From the NCBI RefSeq assembly GCF_022138605.1, contig NZ_JACBFS010000007.1, positions 130,001-194,000 of the forward strand: a DNA stretch of 64,000 bases. The letters run 5' to 3'. The DNA is from Xanthobacter sp. NM-25 (lineage in GTDB: Bacteria > Pseudomonadota > Alphaproteobacteria > Rhizobiales > Xanthobacteraceae). Positions 33,067 through 43,507 of this stretch are shown in pieces; the stretch's first letter is position 1; the number at the start of each line of letters is the position of its first letter. The notes under the pieces were generated by a model. That model made no database searches and was not told where the DNA came from. It was given only the letters and a program-made list of their open reading frames with translations. Made by a program: the position numbers and the translations under genes.

Positions 33067-33696
33067 ATGAAGCTCAACTCTCCGCTCTTCGACCGCATCC
33101 GCGTGAAGCCCGCCGCCACCCGCGCGCGCGAGCCGGAACAGACCTGCTGCCAGTGGCCGGGCTGCGGAGCGCCGGCGACTCACCGCGCGCCGAAGGGGCG
33201 TCAGCAGGAAGGGCAATACTGGCATTACTGCCTCGACCACGTGAAGCAGTACAACCAGTCGTACAACTATTTCGCGGGCATGACCGACGATGCGGTGTAC
33301 GCCTATCAGAAGGATGCGCTGACCGGCCACCGCCCCACCTGGCGCATGGGCAGCAAGGGGGCCGGTGGCGCCGCGGCCGGCGACGAGGGGGCCACCCCGC
33401 GCGGCGATTTCCATGAGGGCGTGGGCGATCCGTTCGGCTTCGGCGCCGAGATGGGCCGCACCTTCCGGCCCGAGCGCGAGGAGGCCGAGGGCCGCGTGGT
33501 GCGCACCACCGAGCGCCGGGCGCTGGAGGTGATGGGCCTCGAAATGTCCGCCGGCGCGGACGAGATCAAGGCCCGCTACAAGGAGCTGGTGAAGAAGCAC
33601 CACCCCGATGCCAATGGCGGTGACCGTTCCTCCGAGGACCGGCTGCGCAGCGTCATCCAGGCCTATACCAACCTCAAGCAGGCGGGATTTTGTTGA
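33067..33696 (+). CDS. J-domain protein (C-terminal DnaJ domain)
   Basis: 209 residues. An N-terminal region with a CCQWPGC...YCLDH cysteine/histidine set (possible metal site, residues about 27-58) and an aromatic stretch VKQYNQSYNYFAGM. A Gly-rich linker leads to a C-terminal J domain ALEVMGLEMSAGADEIKARY with HPD in KKHHPDANGG. Probably a specialised DnaK partner. The start at 33067 is set by the family N-terminus (MKLNSPLFDRIRVK). It lies between bolA and cobS, a conserved alphaproteobacterial arrangement. Confidence 0.92.
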   Translation: MKLNSPLFDRIRVKPAATRAREPEQTCCQWPGCGAPATHRAPKGRQQEGQYWHYCLDHVKQYNQSYNYFAGMTDDAVYAYQKDALTGHRPTWRMGSKGAGGAAAGDEGATPRGDFHEGVGDPFGFGAEMGRTFRPEREEAEGRVVRTTERRALEVMGLEMSAGADEIKARYKELVKKHHPDANGGDRSSEDRLRSVIQAYTNLKQAGFC

Positions 33697-33821
33697 CCTT
33701 CCGCCGGCATTGAGCCCACCAAGGGGCGTTTGATTTTTCTTGTGGCCGCGGCTTTGCTTGGGCGAATCCAGCGGCGAACCATTCAGGCACGAAGGGCGCG
33801 GGATGCGCCCACGGAGGAGTT

Positions 33822-34805
33822 ATGAGCGGCACCGAAACCCTTGCCCCCACCCCGGACATGAAAGTCTCGGTGCGCCAGACCTTCGGCATCGACATCGACA
33901 TGGAAGTACCGGCCTATTCCGAGCCCAACGAGCACGTGCCCGATCTCGACCCGGACTATCTGTTCGATCGCCCCACCACCCTCGCCATCCTGGCCGGCTT
34001 CGCCCACAACCGGCGGGTGATGGTCACCGGCTATCACGGCACCGGCAAGTCCACCCATGTGGAGCAGGTGGCGGCCCGCCTCAACTGGCCGTGCGTGCGC
34101 ATCAACCTCGACAGCCACATCTCCCGCATCGACCTGATCGGCAAGGACGCCATCGTGGTGAAGGACGGGCTGCAGGTGACCGAGTTCCGCGACGGCATCC
34201 TGCCCTGGGCCTACCAGAACAACATCGCTCTGGTGTTCGACGAATATGACGCCGGCCGGCCGGACGTGATGTTCGTGATCCAGCGCGTGCTGGAATCCTC
34301 CGGCCGCCTCACCTTGCTCGACCAGAGCCGGGTCATCCGCCCCCACCCCGCCTTCCGGCTGTTCGCCACCGCCAACACCATCGGCCTCGGCGACACCACC
34401 GGCCTTTATCACGGCACCCAGCAGATCAACCAGGCGCAGATGGACCGCTGGTCCATCGTCACCACCCTGAACTACCTGGCCCATGACCACGAGGTGGCCA
34501 TCGTGCTGGCCAAGGCCAAGCACTTCCAGACCGCCGAGGGCCGCGACACGGTCAACCGCATGGTGCGGCTCGCCGATCTCACCCGCCAGGCGTTCATCAA
34601 CGGGGACCTCTCCACGGTGATGAGCCCTCGCACGGTCATCACCTGGGCCGAGAATGCGGACATCTTCAAGGATCTCGCCTTCGCGCTCCGGGTCACCTTC
34701 CTCAACAAGTGCGATGAGCTGGAGCGGCCGCTGGTGGCCGAGTTCTACCAGCGCTGCTTTGGTCAGGAACTGCTGGAAAGCACCGTCAACGTCGCTCTGT
34801 CCTGA
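33822..34805 (+). CDS. cobS: Aerobic cobaltochelatase subunit CobS
   Basis: 327 residues. AAA+ ATPase ring that, with CobT, drives cobalt insertion by CobN into hydrogenobyrinic acid diamide (aerobic B12 route). Walker [10 protein letters not shown] (residues 70-78), Walker [11 protein letters not shown], sensor [19 protein letters not shown]. The N-terminal [10 protein letters not shown] motif is typical. The start has GGAGG at 5 bases. No cobalamin riboswitch is visible in the 125-base leader. cobT follows after 95 bases. Confidence 0.97.
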   Translation: MSGTETLAPTPDMKVSVRQTFGIDIDMEVPAYSEPNEHVPDLDPDYLFDRPTTLAILAGFAHNRRVMVTGYHGTGKSTHVEQVAARLNWPCVRINLDSHISRIDLIGKDAIVVKDGLQVTEFRDGILPWAYQNNIALVFDEYDAGRPDVMFVIQRVLESSGRLTLLDQSRVIRPHPAFRLFATANTIGLGDTTGLYHGTQQINQAQMDRWSIVTTLNYLAHDHEVAIVLAKAKHFQTAEGRDTVNRMVRLADLTRQAFINGDLSTVMSPRTVITWAENADIFKDLAFALRVTFLNKCDELERPLVAEFYQRCFGQELLESTVNVALS

Positions 34806-34900
34806 GGGCGTTCCGGCGGCCGCCGCGGGTGGCCGCCTCCTTGTCCGCGGTGCCGGCCGTCCCGGCACCGTTCCTCGCGTCGCTTTGAGAGACCGGCACC

Positions 34901-36790
34901 ATGGCCCCCACCAACCGCACGCCTGGAAAGGCGCCCCAGGAAGCGCCCGTCGAGCCGTTCAAGCGCGCGATCACCGGATGCTTCAAGGCCATCGCCGGGG
35001 TAGGCGAGTTCGAGGTGACCTTCACCGCCGAGCGCCCGTCCCTCGGTCCCGACAGGGTGCGCCTGCCGGAGCCGCCGCGGCGCTTCACCGTCCATGACGC
35101 CGCCGTCGTGCGCGGCCAGGCGGATTCCATGGCGCTGCGCCTTGCCTGTCACGACGCGGCGGTGCATCGCAAGATGCTGCCCACCGGCGACACCGCCCGC
35201 GCCATCTTCGAGGCCGTGGAGCAGGCGCGGGTGGAAGCGCTGGGCTCCAACCGCATGCCGGGCACCAAGACCAACATCTCCGCCATGCTGGCGGACCGCT
35301 ACCACAAGGCCAATTACGCCGATATCACCGATCGCGCCCAGGCTCCCATCGAGGAGGCCATCGCGCTGATGGTGCGCGAGCGCCTGACCGGCGAGGCCCC
35401 GCCCCGCGAAGCGCGCAACCTGGTGGATGTCTGGCGATCCCATATCGAGGATCGGGCCGGTGATGATCTCGCCCGCCTGCTCGCCTCCATCGACAACCAG
35501 AAGCATTTTGGCGAGATCGCGCGCCACATCCTCTCGTCCCTCGACATGGGAGAGGATGCCGACTTCGACGCCGACACCGAGAGTGAGGACAACGAGAGCG
35601 ACGGCGGCCCCGAAGAGGAAGCCGGCGAAGAGGGCGAATCCAAGCAGGACCAGAGCCAGCAGGGCAGCACCGAGGCCGACGCCCAGCTCTCGGAGGAAGA
35701 ACTGCCGCTCGGCGAGGTGGATGCCGAGGCCGCCCCGCCCGACGACATGCCCGAGGGCACCGAGCCCGGTGATAGCGAGGAGGCGGCCGAACCCTGGCAG
35801 CCCCGGCCGCCGGCCACCCACGACAATCGCGGACCGGAATACCACGCCTTCACCACCAAGTTCGATGAGGAGGTGGCGGCCGAGGATCTGTGCGACCCGG
35901 AAGAGCTGACCCGCCTGCGGGCCTATCTGGACAAGCAGATCTCCCATCTGCAGGGGGTGGTGGCGCGGCTCGCCAACCGGCTGCAACGGCGGCTTCTGGC
36001 GCAGCAGAACCGGGCCTGGGAATTCGACCTGGAAGAAGGCGTGCTCGATCCCGCCCGCCTCTCCCGCGTGGTCACCGACCCCACCGCCGCTTTGTCGTTC
36101 AAGCGCGAGCGCGACACCGATTTCCGCGACACGGTGGTGACGCTGCTCATCGACAATTCCGGCTCCATGCGCGGGCGGCCCATCACGGTGGCCGCCACCT
36201 GCGCCGACATCCTGGCGCGGACGCTGGAGCGCTGCGGCGTGAAAGTGGAGGTGCTGGGCTTCACCACCCGCGCCTGGAAGGGCGGCCAATCCCGCGAGGC
36301 GTGGCTGGCCGCCGGCAAGCCGGCCCATCCCGGCCGGCTGAATGATCTGCGGCACATCATCTACAAGGCCGCCGACGCCCCCTGGCGGCGGGCCCGGCGC
36401 AATCTGGGCCTGATGATGCGCGAAGGCCTGCTGAAGGAGAATATCGACGGCGAGGCCCTCGACTGGGCCCACCAGCGCCTGCTGGTCCGCCCCGAGGCGC
36501 GGCGCATCCTGATGATGATCTCCGACGGCGCGCCGGTGGATGATTCCACTCTCTCGGTCAATGCCGGCAACTATCTGGAGCGGCACCTGCGCCACATCAT
36601 CTCCGAGATCGAGACCCATTCCCCGGTGGAGCTGATCGCCATCGGCATCGGCCATGACGTCACCCGCTACTATCGCCGCGCGGTGACCATCGTCGACGCC
36701 GAGGAGCTGGGCGGTGTGATGACCGAGAAGCTGGCCGAGCTGTTCGAGGAGAAGGCCGCTCCCGCGCAGCCGGGCCGGCGGATGCATTGA
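34901..36790 (+). CDS. cobT: Aerobic cobaltochelatase subunit CobT
   Basis: 629 residues. N-terminal helical part, a strongly acidic low-complexity middle (about 205-300, runs of Glu/Asp), then a C-terminal von Willebrand A domain. The VWA shows a MIDAS motif [13 protein letters not shown] (Asp about 418) and the later [11 protein letters not shown]. Forms the CobST ATPase chaperone of CobN. cobN is not in the window. Its stop overlaps the next gene's TTG start (TTGA). Confidence 0.97.
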   Translation: MAPTNRTPGKAPQEAPVEPFKRAITGCFKAIAGVGEFEVTFTAERPSLGPDRVRLPEPPRRFTVHDAAVVRGQADSMALRLACHDAAVHRKMLPTGDTARAIFEAVEQARVEALGSNRMPGTKTNISAMLADRYHKANYADITDRAQAPIEEAIALMVRERLTGEAPPREARNLVDVWRSHIEDRAGDDLARLLASIDNQKHFGEIARHILSSLDMGEDADFDADTESEDNESDGGPEEEAGEEGESKQDQSQQGSTEADAQLSEEELPLGEVDAEAAPPDDMPEGTEPGDSEEAAEPWQPRPPATHDNRGPEYHAFTTKFDEEVAAEDLCDPEELTRLRAYLDKQISHLQGVVARLANRLQRRLLAQQNRAWEFDLEEGVLDPARLSRVVTDPTAALSFKRERDTDFRDTVVTLLIDNSGSMRGRPITVAATCADILARTLERCGVKVEVLGFTTRAWKGGQSREAWLAAGKPAHPGRLNDLRHIIYKAADAPWRRARRNLGLMMREGLLKENIDGEALDWAHQRLLVRPEARRILMMISDGAPVDDSTLSVNAGNYLERHLRHIISEIETHSPVELIAIGIGHDVTRYYRRAVTIVDAEELGGVMTEKLAELFEEKAAPAQPGRRMH

Positions 36791-37836
36791 CCCGGCGCGA
36801 CGCCCCTCGCCCCTCATTCCGACGGCTCATCAGCCTCATCGCCGCCGGAGTGCTGACGCTGGCGGTCGGCGCCGGGGTGGTGATCGAGACCGCGATCTCG
36901 AAGCCCACCACGCTGCCGGAGCGGCCCGAGCCGCTCACCGTCACCGCCAGCCCCATCACCCGCTTCAAGCTCGATGACGAGCGCACCCGTTTCGGCGCGC
37001 TCGCCTTTCGCGGCGGGCTGGTGCTGCACTCGACCTATCCCGCGTTCGGCGGCATTTCCGGCTTCCATCTTACTGCCGACAACCGCTTCCTGGCGGTCAC
37101 CGATGCCGGCGTGTTCCTCTCCGGCCGGCTCGATGTCGACGGCGATCGCCCCACCGGCCTCTCCGATGTCACCGCCGCCGCCCTCCAGGATGACGCCGGC
37201 CGCCTGCAGGCCCAGCGCGGCCGTGGCGATTCCGAATCCCTCGCGGTGGCCCCGGATGCGGTCTATGTGGGCATGGAGACCATCAACGAGGTGTGGCGCT
37301 ATCCGCGCGATCCCCTCAGTGCCCACGGCACGCGGGTGCAGGCGCCCGCGGCGGTGCGCCGGCTGCGCACCAATGTGGGCCTGGAAAGCCTCGCCTATGT
37401 CCCCGCCGGCCCGCTCAAGGGTGCGCTCATCGGTATCGGCGAGGAGGGGTTCGAGAAGGGCGGCGACCTGCCCGGCTTCATCATCGGCGGGCCGCAGCCC
37501 GGCGCCTTCACCATCACCAAGAGCGGGCCGTTTAACGCCACCGACATGGCGGTGGCGCCCGATGGCAGCTTCTATCTGCTGGAACGGCACTTCTCCATCA
37601 CCACCGGGGTGCTGATGCAGATCCGCCGGTTTGCGCTGAAGGATGTGACGCCCGGCGCGGTGCTCACCGGCACCGTGCTCGGCACCTTCGACGGCGGTTA
37701 TGACATCGACAACATGGAAGGCCTCGCCGCCACCACCAACGCCGCCGGCGAGACCCTGCTGACACTGGTGTCCGACGACAATTTCAGCCCCCTGCAACGC
37801 ACCATCCTGCTGCGCTTCGCGGTGCTGCCGGACTGA
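36787..37836 (+). CDS. Exported esterase-like phytase family protein
   Basis: 349 residues. An Arg-rich N-terminus plus hydrophobic [21 protein letters not shown] indicates export or a membrane anchor. The body matches the 'esterase-like activity of phytase' beta-propeller family: [76 protein letters not shown] phosphoesterase activity is suggested by the family name but not shown. It begins at TTG, overlapping the cobT stop by 4 bases, so translation is coupled to cobT. Confidence 0.85.
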   Translation: MTRRDAPRPSFRRLISLIAAGVLTLAVGAGVVIETAISKPTTLPERPEPLTVTASPITRFKLDDERTRFGALAFRGGLVLHSTYPAFGGISGFHLTADNRFLAVTDAGVFLSGRLDVDGDRPTGLSDVTAAALQDDAGRLQAQRGRGDSESLAVAPDAVYVGMETINEVWRYPRDPLSAHGTRVQAPAAVRRLRTNVGLESLAYVPAGPLKGALIGIGEEGFEKGGDLPGFIIGGPQPGAFTITKSGPFNATDMAVAPDGSFYLLERHFSITTGVLMQIRRFALKDVTPGAVLTGTVLGTFDGGYDIDNMEGLAATTNAAGETLLTLVSDDNFSPLQRTILLRFAVLPD

Positions 37837-38068
37837 GGACATGTCCCGATCCGGGACGCCCCGCAGACCGCATCGGGGGTGAACGGGAACAAAACGGGCG
37901 CGAATCGCGAGACATCGGCGGATCGCGCTTCGTTCCCTCCGGGTTGCAGCGGCACGACGCCCATGTCCTTATGCGCGGGCCGGCCCAGGCCGGCTGCGGG
38001 GGTCACGGGCAGCGGCCGAAGAACCGGCCGCAGGACTCATGTCAAGAGACGGACCAAAGGATAAGACC

Positions 38069-39049
38069 ATGCTCGTCGTCGGCCCGAACCTCTTTGTGAT
38101 CGTGCTTCTGGTGCTGGCCATCGCCATCGTCTTCGCCGGGGTGAAGACGGTGCCGCAGGGCTACGAATATACCGTCGAGCGCTTCCGCCGCTACACCAAG
38201 ACCCTCTATCCCGGCCTCAACCTCATCGTTCCGTTCATCGACCGCATCGGCAACAAGGTGAACGTGATGGAGCAGGTGCTGGACGTGCCCACCCAGGAGG
38301 TCATCACCAAGGACAATGCCACGGTCTCGGTGGATGGGGTGGCCTTCTTCCAGGTGTTCGACGCGGCCAAGGCCTCCTATGAGGTGGCCCGGCTCGACAC
38401 CGCCATCCTGGCCTTGACCATGACCAATATCCGCACGGTGATGGGTGGCATGGACCTCGACCAGCTTTTGTCCCACCGCGACGAGATCAACGTGCGGCTG
38501 CTGGCGGTGGTGGATGCCGCCGCCTCACCCTGGGGCATCAAGATCAACCGCATCGAGATCAAGGACATCGTGCCCCCCACCGATCTGGTGAATGCCATGG
38601 CGCGGCAGATGAAGGCGGAACGCGAGAAGCGCGCCGCCATCCTGGAGGCGGAGGGCCTCCGGCAATCGGAGATCCTCAAGGCGGAAGGCCAGAAGCAGGG
38701 CCAGATCCTGCAGGCGGAAGGCCGCCGCGAAGCCGCCTTCCGCGACGCCGAGGCGCGTGAGCGCCTGGCCGAGGCCGATGCCCGCGCCACCGAGATGCTC
38801 TCCGCCGCCGTGGCGAGCGGCGATCCGGCGGCGCTCAACTATTATATCGCCGAGAAATACGTGAAGGCGTTCGAGACCCTGGGCGCCGCCCCCAACCAGA
38901 AAGTGGTGTTGATGCCTTATGAAGGCACGGCGCTCCTCTCCTCCCTCGCCGGCATCGGCGAGCTGACCCGCAGCGCCTTCGGCGGCGAGCCGCCGCGCCC
39001 TACCGGCAACCGCCGCGCCACCGGCCCCCTCACGCCGCCGGCCGCGTGA
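38069..39049 (+). CDS. SPFH/band-7 protein, QmcA type
   Basis: 326 residues. N-terminal helix (LFVIVLLVLAIAIVFAGVKTV) followed by an SPFH domain (VPQGYEYTVERFRRYTKTLYPGL), then a long Ala/Glu/Lys/Arg coiled coil (about 190-265) with repeated ILxAEG units (ILEAEGLRQ, ILKAEGQKQ, ILQAEGRRE). It forms large membrane-microdomain cages and controls proteases or membrane order. The ATG at 38069 has AAAGG at 8 bases; one at 38039 is less likely. The stop overlaps the nfeD start (TGATG). Confidence 0.93.
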   Translation: MLVVGPNLFVIVLLVLAIAIVFAGVKTVPQGYEYTVERFRRYTKTLYPGLNLIVPFIDRIGNKVNVMEQVLDVPTQEVITKDNATVSVDGVAFFQVFDAAKASYEVARLDTAILALTMTNIRTVMGGMDLDQLLSHRDEINVRLLAVVDAAASPWGIKINRIEIKDIVPPTDLVNAMARQMKAEREKRAAILEAEGLRQSEILKAEGQKQGQILQAEGRREAAFRDAEARERLAEADARATEMLSAAVASGDPAALNYYIAEKYVKAFETLGAAPNQKVVLMPYEGTALLSSLAGIGELTRSAFGGEPPRPTGNRRATGPLTPPAA

Positions 39050-39516
39050 TGGGCCCTCTCTCCGATCTCGGGCCCTGGGCCTGGTTCGTGCTGGGCGGGG
39101 TGCTGCTGGTGGCGGAGATCGCCGCCCCCGGCACCTTCCTGGTCTGGCTGGGCCTCGCCGCCCTCCTCACCGGCGCTCTCACCTATCTGGTGGACCTGGC
39201 GTGGCAGAGCCCGGTGCTCGCCTTCTCCTGGCAGGCCCAGGTGCTGGTCTTCGCCGCCTTGGCGGTGGTGGCGGTGCTGGTGGGCCGCAAGGTCTCCCCC
39301 AGCCCCGACAAGGCCTCTGACCGGCCATTCCTGAACCGCCGGGCAGACGGCTACGTGGGCCGGGTGTTCACTTTGGACGAGCCCATCATCAGCGGCATCG
39401 GCCGGGTGCGCATCGACGACACCGTCTGGCGCGTCACCGGCCCCGACACCGCCGCCGGCCACGACGTGAAAGTGGTGGCCGCCGACGGCGCGGTGCTGAA
39501 GGTGGAGGCGGTCTAG
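39049..39516 (+). CDS. NfeD-family membrane protein
   Basis: 155 residues. Two or three N-terminal helices (WFVLGGVLLVAEIAAPG with the EIAAPG NfeD motif; LVWLGLAALLTGALTYLV; VLVFAALAVVAVLVG) and a C-terminal OB-fold domain (GRVFTLDEPIISGIGRVRIDDTVWRV). NfeD partners SPFH proteins such as QmcA, here the overlapping upstream gene. Its last 4 bases overlap the end of the convergent lhr gene. Confidence 0.92.
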   Translation: MGPLSDLGPWAWFVLGGVLLVAEIAAPGTFLVWLGLAALLTGALTYLVDLAWQSPVLAFSWQAQVLVFAALAVVAVLVGRKVSPSPDKASDRPFLNRRADGYVGRVFTLDEPIISGIGRVRIDDTVWRVTGPDTAAGHDVKVVAADGAVLKVEAV

Positions 39517-42125
39517 GCTTCCCCCATCGCCGCCCTCACCAGTTCCTCTTCGGCTTCGGCAAGCAGGGCGTCCTCGGCGTCGCCGCCCACGCCTTCGCGG
39601 CCGATTTCCAGCAGCACCGGCACCGACAAAGGCGAGACGCGGTCCAGCGGCTGGTGGACGATGTGGCCCTTGATGCGGGCCAGCATCTCGGCGAGGCGCT
39701 TCACGTCGAGGAGCCCGGTGGCGGCATCGGCCCGCGCCGCGCGCAGCAGCAGATGATCGGGCTGGTGGCGGCGCAGGACGTCGTAGACGAGGTCGGTGGA
39801 CATGGTGACCTGCCGGGCATTCTTCTCCTTGCCGGGAAAGCGCCGCTCGATCAGCCCGGCGATGACCGCGCAATAGCGGAAGGTGCGCTTCATCAGGCTG
39901 CTCTCGTCGAGCCAGGCTTCCAGATCATCCCCCAGCATGTCCTCGTCGAACAGCTCCGCCAGCGAAAGCCGCCCCTGGCGCAAGGCGAGGCCCATGTCGC
40001 CCACCCCATAGATGCCGAGGGCATAATCGTTGGCAGTGAAGCCCAAAGGCCGCAGCCGGGCCCGCTCCAGACGCCGGGTCAACAGCATGCCGAGGGTCTG
40101 GTGGGCGAGGCGGCCCTCGAACGGATAGGTCACGAGATAATGCCGCCCGCCCCGCTCGAAGGTCTCCACCAGGAGATCGTCGCGGCCCGGCAGGCGGGAG
40201 CGCAGGCGCTGCAGCTCCAGCCATTCGCGCACCGGCGCCGGCAGATCCCCCCACCGCTGCGGGCTCGCCAGCAGCGCCCGCACCCCGGCGGCGAGGAAGG
40301 TGGAGAGGGGAAACTTGCCGCCCGCATAGGCCGGCACCTTGGGCTCGGTGGCACTGGCGCGGGCCACATAGGCCTCGTCCTCCACCATGGCCTCGTAGCG
40401 CAGGATTTCGCCGGCGAACACGAAGGTGTCGCCCGGCGTCAGGGTCTCGATGAAATATTCCTCCACCTCCCCCAACACCCGGCCGCCCCAGCGCACTCGC
40501 CCGGCCACCCCGCTCTTGGCGGCGCCGCGGGCCGAGACCAGGCGGATCTTGATCATCGGGCTTTCGACGATGGTACCCACATTCAGCCGGTAGGCCTGGG
40601 CAATCATGGGGTTGGCCACCCGCCACAGGCCATCCTTGGTGCGGCGGATCTTGGCGAAGCGCTCGTAGGCGCGCAGGGCGTAGCCGCCGGTGGCGACGAA
40701 ATCGAGCACCGCATCGAAATCCGCCCGCGACAGGTCGCGATAGGGGGCGGCGCTCACCACCTCGGCGAACAGAGCGTCGGCATCGAACGGCGCCGCGCAG
40801 GCCATGCCAAGCACGTGCTGGGCTAGCACGTCGAGAGCGCCCACCCGCTCCGGTGGGGTATCCTGGGCGCCCGCCCGCACCGCCTCCAGCGCCGCCCGGC
40901 ATTCCAGCACCTCGAACCGGTTGGCCGGCACCAGCACCGCGCGGGAGGGCTCATCCAGCCGATGATTGGCGCGGCCGATGCGCTGGAGCAGGCGCGAGGA
41001 CCCCTTGGGCGCGCCCACATTAATGACGAGATCCACATCGCCCCAGTCGATGCCGAGATCAAGGGAGGAGGTGGCCACCACCGCCTTCAGCCGGCCCGCC
41101 GCCATGGCCGCCTCCACCTTGCGGCGCTGGTCCACCGCCAGTGAGCCGTGGTGCAAAGCGATGGGCAGATTGTCGTCGTTGATGCGCCACAGCTCCTGGA
41201 ACAGGAATTCCGCCTGCCGCCGCGTGTTCACGAACACCAACGAGAGGCCGCTCGCCTTGATGGCCGCATAGATGTCCGGCACCGCATGGTCGGCCATGTG
41301 GCTGGCCCAGGGAATGGGGCCGTCGGCTTCCAGCAGGGCCACGTCCGGCGCGGCGCCGCCCTTGGCCACCACCAGCTCGGCCAAAGGCACATCGGCCCTT
41401 TGGGGCACCAGATAGCGGCGCAGATCATCGGGTTCCGCCACGGTGGCGGAGAGGCCGACGCATTGCAGCCCCGGCGCGATGGCCCGCAGCCGCGCGAGGG
41501 CCAGAGCCAGAAGATCGCCGCGCTTGGAGGTGACGAGGGCGTGGAGCTCGTCCAGCACCACCCGCTTGAGGCCGGCGAACAGGGTTTCCGCATCCTTCGA
41601 GGCCAGCAGCAGCGAGATCTGCTCCGGCGTGGTGAGCAGGATGTCCGGGGGATCATGCCGCTGGCGCTGGCGGCGCGATGCTGGCGTATCACCGGTGCGG
41701 GTCTCCACCCGGATCGGCAGGCCCATCTCCGCGATGGGGGTTTCGAGATTGCGGGCGATGTCCACCGCCAGCGCCTTCAGCGGCGAGATATAAAGCGTGT
41801 GCAGCGGCGAGACCGAGGCGGCGCTGGCCCAGCGGGCGAACGGAACGGCGGCGCCATCGGCGGGAGGCGGCGCCTCATCCCCGGATCGGCGCGCCGCGCG
41901 GGCGGCACGGCCTTCGCGCCCATCGGCCAGCTCCAGCAGAGTGGGCAGGAAGCCGGCCAGGGTCTTGCCGGCGCCGGTGGGGGCGATCAGCAGCACCGAG
42001 CGACCGGCCCGCGCCGCCGCCACCAGATCGAGCTGATGCACGCGGGGCGCCCAGCCGCGCGCCTCGAACCAGCGCCGGAAGGGTTCGGGAAGGGCGCGCA
42101 CGCCCGCTCGTTTCGCCTGTGCCAC
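39513..42125 (-). CDS. Lhr-type, ligase-associated DEXH DNA-repair helicase
   Basis: 870 residues. SF2 helicase: Q-like start RVHQLDLVAAARAG, Walker A APTGAGKT, Ia YISPLKALAVD, DEXH box LDELHAL, SAT in LSATVAEP, motif IV-VI LVFVNTRRQAEF, TSSLDLGIDWGDVDLV and QRIGRANHR, then the large Lhr C-terminal winged-helix/beta-barrel region. Lhr proteins act in DNA repair. GTG start. It is longer than usual because of an Arg/Ala/Pro-rich insert at about residues 70-105. The phosphoesterase gene (pdeM) often next to it is absent here. Confidence 0.93.
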   Translation of the reverse strand: MAQAKRAGVRALPEPFRRWFEARGWAPRVHQLDLVAAARAGRSVLLIAPTGAGKTLAGFLPTLLELADGREGRAARAARRSGDEAPPPADGAAVPFARWASAASVSPLHTLYISPLKALAVDIARNLETPIAEMGLPIRVETRTGDTPASRRQRQRHDPPDILLTTPEQISLLLASKDAETLFAGLKRVVLDELHALVTSKRGDLLALALARLRAIAPGLQCVGLSATVAEPDDLRRYLVPQRADVPLAELVVAKGGAAPDVALLEADGPIPWASHMADHAVPDIYAAIKASGLSLVFVNTRRQAEFLFQELWRINDDNLPIALHHGSLAVDQRRKVEAAMAAGRLKAVVATSSLDLGIDWGDVDLVINVGAPKGSSRLLQRIGRANHRLDEPSRAVLVPANRFEVLECRAALEAVRAGAQDTPPERVGALDVLAQHVLGMACAAPFDADALFAEVVSAAPYRDLSRADFDAVLDFVATGGYALRAYERFAKIRRTKDGLWRVANPMIAQAYRLNVGTIVESPMIKIRLVSARGAAKSGVAGRVRWGGRVLGEVEEYFIETLTPGDTFVFAGEILRYEAMVEDEAYVARASATEPKVPAYAGGKFPLSTFLAAGVRALLASPQRWGDLPAPVREWLELQRLRSRLPGRDDLLVETFERGGRHYLVTYPFEGRLAHQTLGMLLTRRLERARLRPLGFTANDYALGIYGVGDMGLALRQGRLSLAELFDEDMLGDDLEAWLDESSLMKRTFRYCAVIAGLIERRFPGKEKNARQVTMSTDLVYDVLRRHQPDHLLLRAARADAATGLLDVKRLAEMLARIKGHIVHQPLDRVSPLSVPVLLEIGREGVGGDAEDALLAEAEEELVRAAMGEA

Positions 42126-42240
42126 CCGGGAAAGATAGGGGCGACGGGCCGCTTCCGCGAGGCGGACCCATGGCCTTAATCCGGCGTCAACCGTCTTCCC
42201 TCACTGTGCGGCCCATGTTCTCGCGTGGAGTATGCGTCCC

Positions 42241-43461
42241 ATGATGTCGCGCGCCGATCGCACCGTGCTGAGCGAATGGTGGTGGACGGTGGACCGGGCC
42301 CTTCTGGCCGGCCTGTTCACTTTGATGGTCATCGGCATCATCCTGTGCCTGGCCGCCAGCCCCGCCGTGGCGGCGCGCATCGGCATCGATGACCCGTTCC
42401 ACTTCGTGAATCGGCAGGTGATGTTCCTCATCCCTGCCGCGTTCGTGATGCTCGCCACCTCCTTCCTCTCGCCGCGCTCCATCCGGCGGGTGTGCATGGT
42501 GGTGTTCGCCATCTTCTTCGTGCTGCTGCTTGCGACCTTGGTGATCGGCCCGGAGGTGAAAGGCGCCCGGCGCTGGCTCACCGTCGCCGGCATCACCGTG
42601 CAGCCGTCCGAATTCATCAAGCCGGCCTTCGTCATCCTCGCCGCCTGGCTGTTCTCGGAAAGCACCAAGCGACCGGAGATGCCGGCGCAGCTGCTGGCCA
42701 TCGGCCTGCTCGCCCTGGTGCTGGGCCCGCTGGTGAAGCAGCCGGATTTCGGCCAGAGCCTGCTCATCTCCCTGGTGTGGGGCTCGCTCTTCTTCATCTC
42801 CGGCCTGCGCTGGATCTGGATGTTCGGCTTGGTCGGGGTCGGCATCGGCGGCGGCACCATCGCCTATTTCACCGTCTCCCACGTGCACAAGCGCATCAGC
42901 CGCTTCCTCAATCCGGAATCCGGCGACACCTACCAGATCGACGCGGCGCTGAATTCCTTCCGCAACGGCGGCTGGTTCGGCCAGGGCCCGGGCGAGGGCA
43001 CCATGAAGCGCCTGCTGCCGGACGGCCACACCGACTTCGTGTTCGCGGTGGCGGGCGAGGAGTTCGGCATCATCCTGTGCCTGATCATCCTGACGCTGTT
43101 CGCCTTCATCATCCTGCGCGCGCTCAACCGCGCCCAGCACGAGACCGATCCCTTCGCCCGCTTCGCCGTCACCGGCCTCGCCCTGCTGTTCGGCCTGCAG
43201 GCCTCCATCAACATGGCGGTCAACGTGCATATCGCGCCGGCCAAGGGCATGACGCTGCCCTTCATCTCCTATGGCGGCTCCTCGCTGATCTCGCTGGCAT
43301 TCGGCATGGGCATGCTCATCGCCCTCTCCCGCAAGCGCCCGGGGGCAGCGGCGCTGGCGGCGCTGAGCGAGCCGCGCCAGCTCACCGGCACGCCGCGCGC
43401 CACCCCCAAAACCGCCGCGCCCTATGGCGGCCCCGCCGAGGGCGCCCCTTCCCCGGCATGA
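42241..43461 (+). CDS. ftsW: Septal peptidoglycan polymerase FtsW
   Basis: 406 residues. SEDS-family glycosyltransferase, ten hydrophobic segments, working with FtsI at the division site. Markers: EVKGARRWL, VQPSEFIKPA, KQPDFGQSL, GWFGQGPGEGTMKRLLPDGHTDFVFAV and AKGMTLPFISYGGSSL. Start: ATG at 42241 chosen because FtsW of relatives begins MxSRADR; ATG 42232 is an alternative with GGAG directly before it. First gene of the ftsW-murG-murC run, divergent from lhr. Confidence 0.95.
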   Translation: MMSRADRTVLSEWWWTVDRALLAGLFTLMVIGIILCLAASPAVAARIGIDDPFHFVNRQVMFLIPAAFVMLATSFLSPRSIRRVCMVVFAIFFVLLLATLVIGPEVKGARRWLTVAGITVQPSEFIKPAFVILAAWLFSESTKRPEMPAQLLAIGLLALVLGPLVKQPDFGQSLLISLVWGSLFFISGLRWIWMFGLVGVGIGGGTIAYFTVSHVHKRISRFLNPESGDTYQIDAALNSFRNGGWFGQGPGEGTMKRLLPDGHTDFVFAVAGEEFGIILCLIILTLFAFIILRALNRAQHETDPFARFAVTGLALLFGLQASINMAVNVHIAPAKGMTLPFISYGGSSLISLAFGMGMLIALSRKRPGAAALAALSEPRQLTGTPRATPKTAAPYGGPAEGAPSPA

Positions 43462-43507
43462 CCAGCGCCGCCTTATTGGCGTCGCGAACACGGAACAAGA
43501 GAGCGCC

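Noticed and set aside
33743..33758. TGGCCGC-N4-TTGCT upstream of cobS as a sigma54 promoter
   Set aside because: Spacing fits, but such matches are expected about twice by chance in a window of this size, the sixth base of the consensus is wrong, and no enhancer-type regulator is linked to cobS.
33697..33821. Cobalamin riboswitch before cobS
   Set aside because: No B12-box (GCCACTG-like) or matching helices are visible in the 125-base leader.
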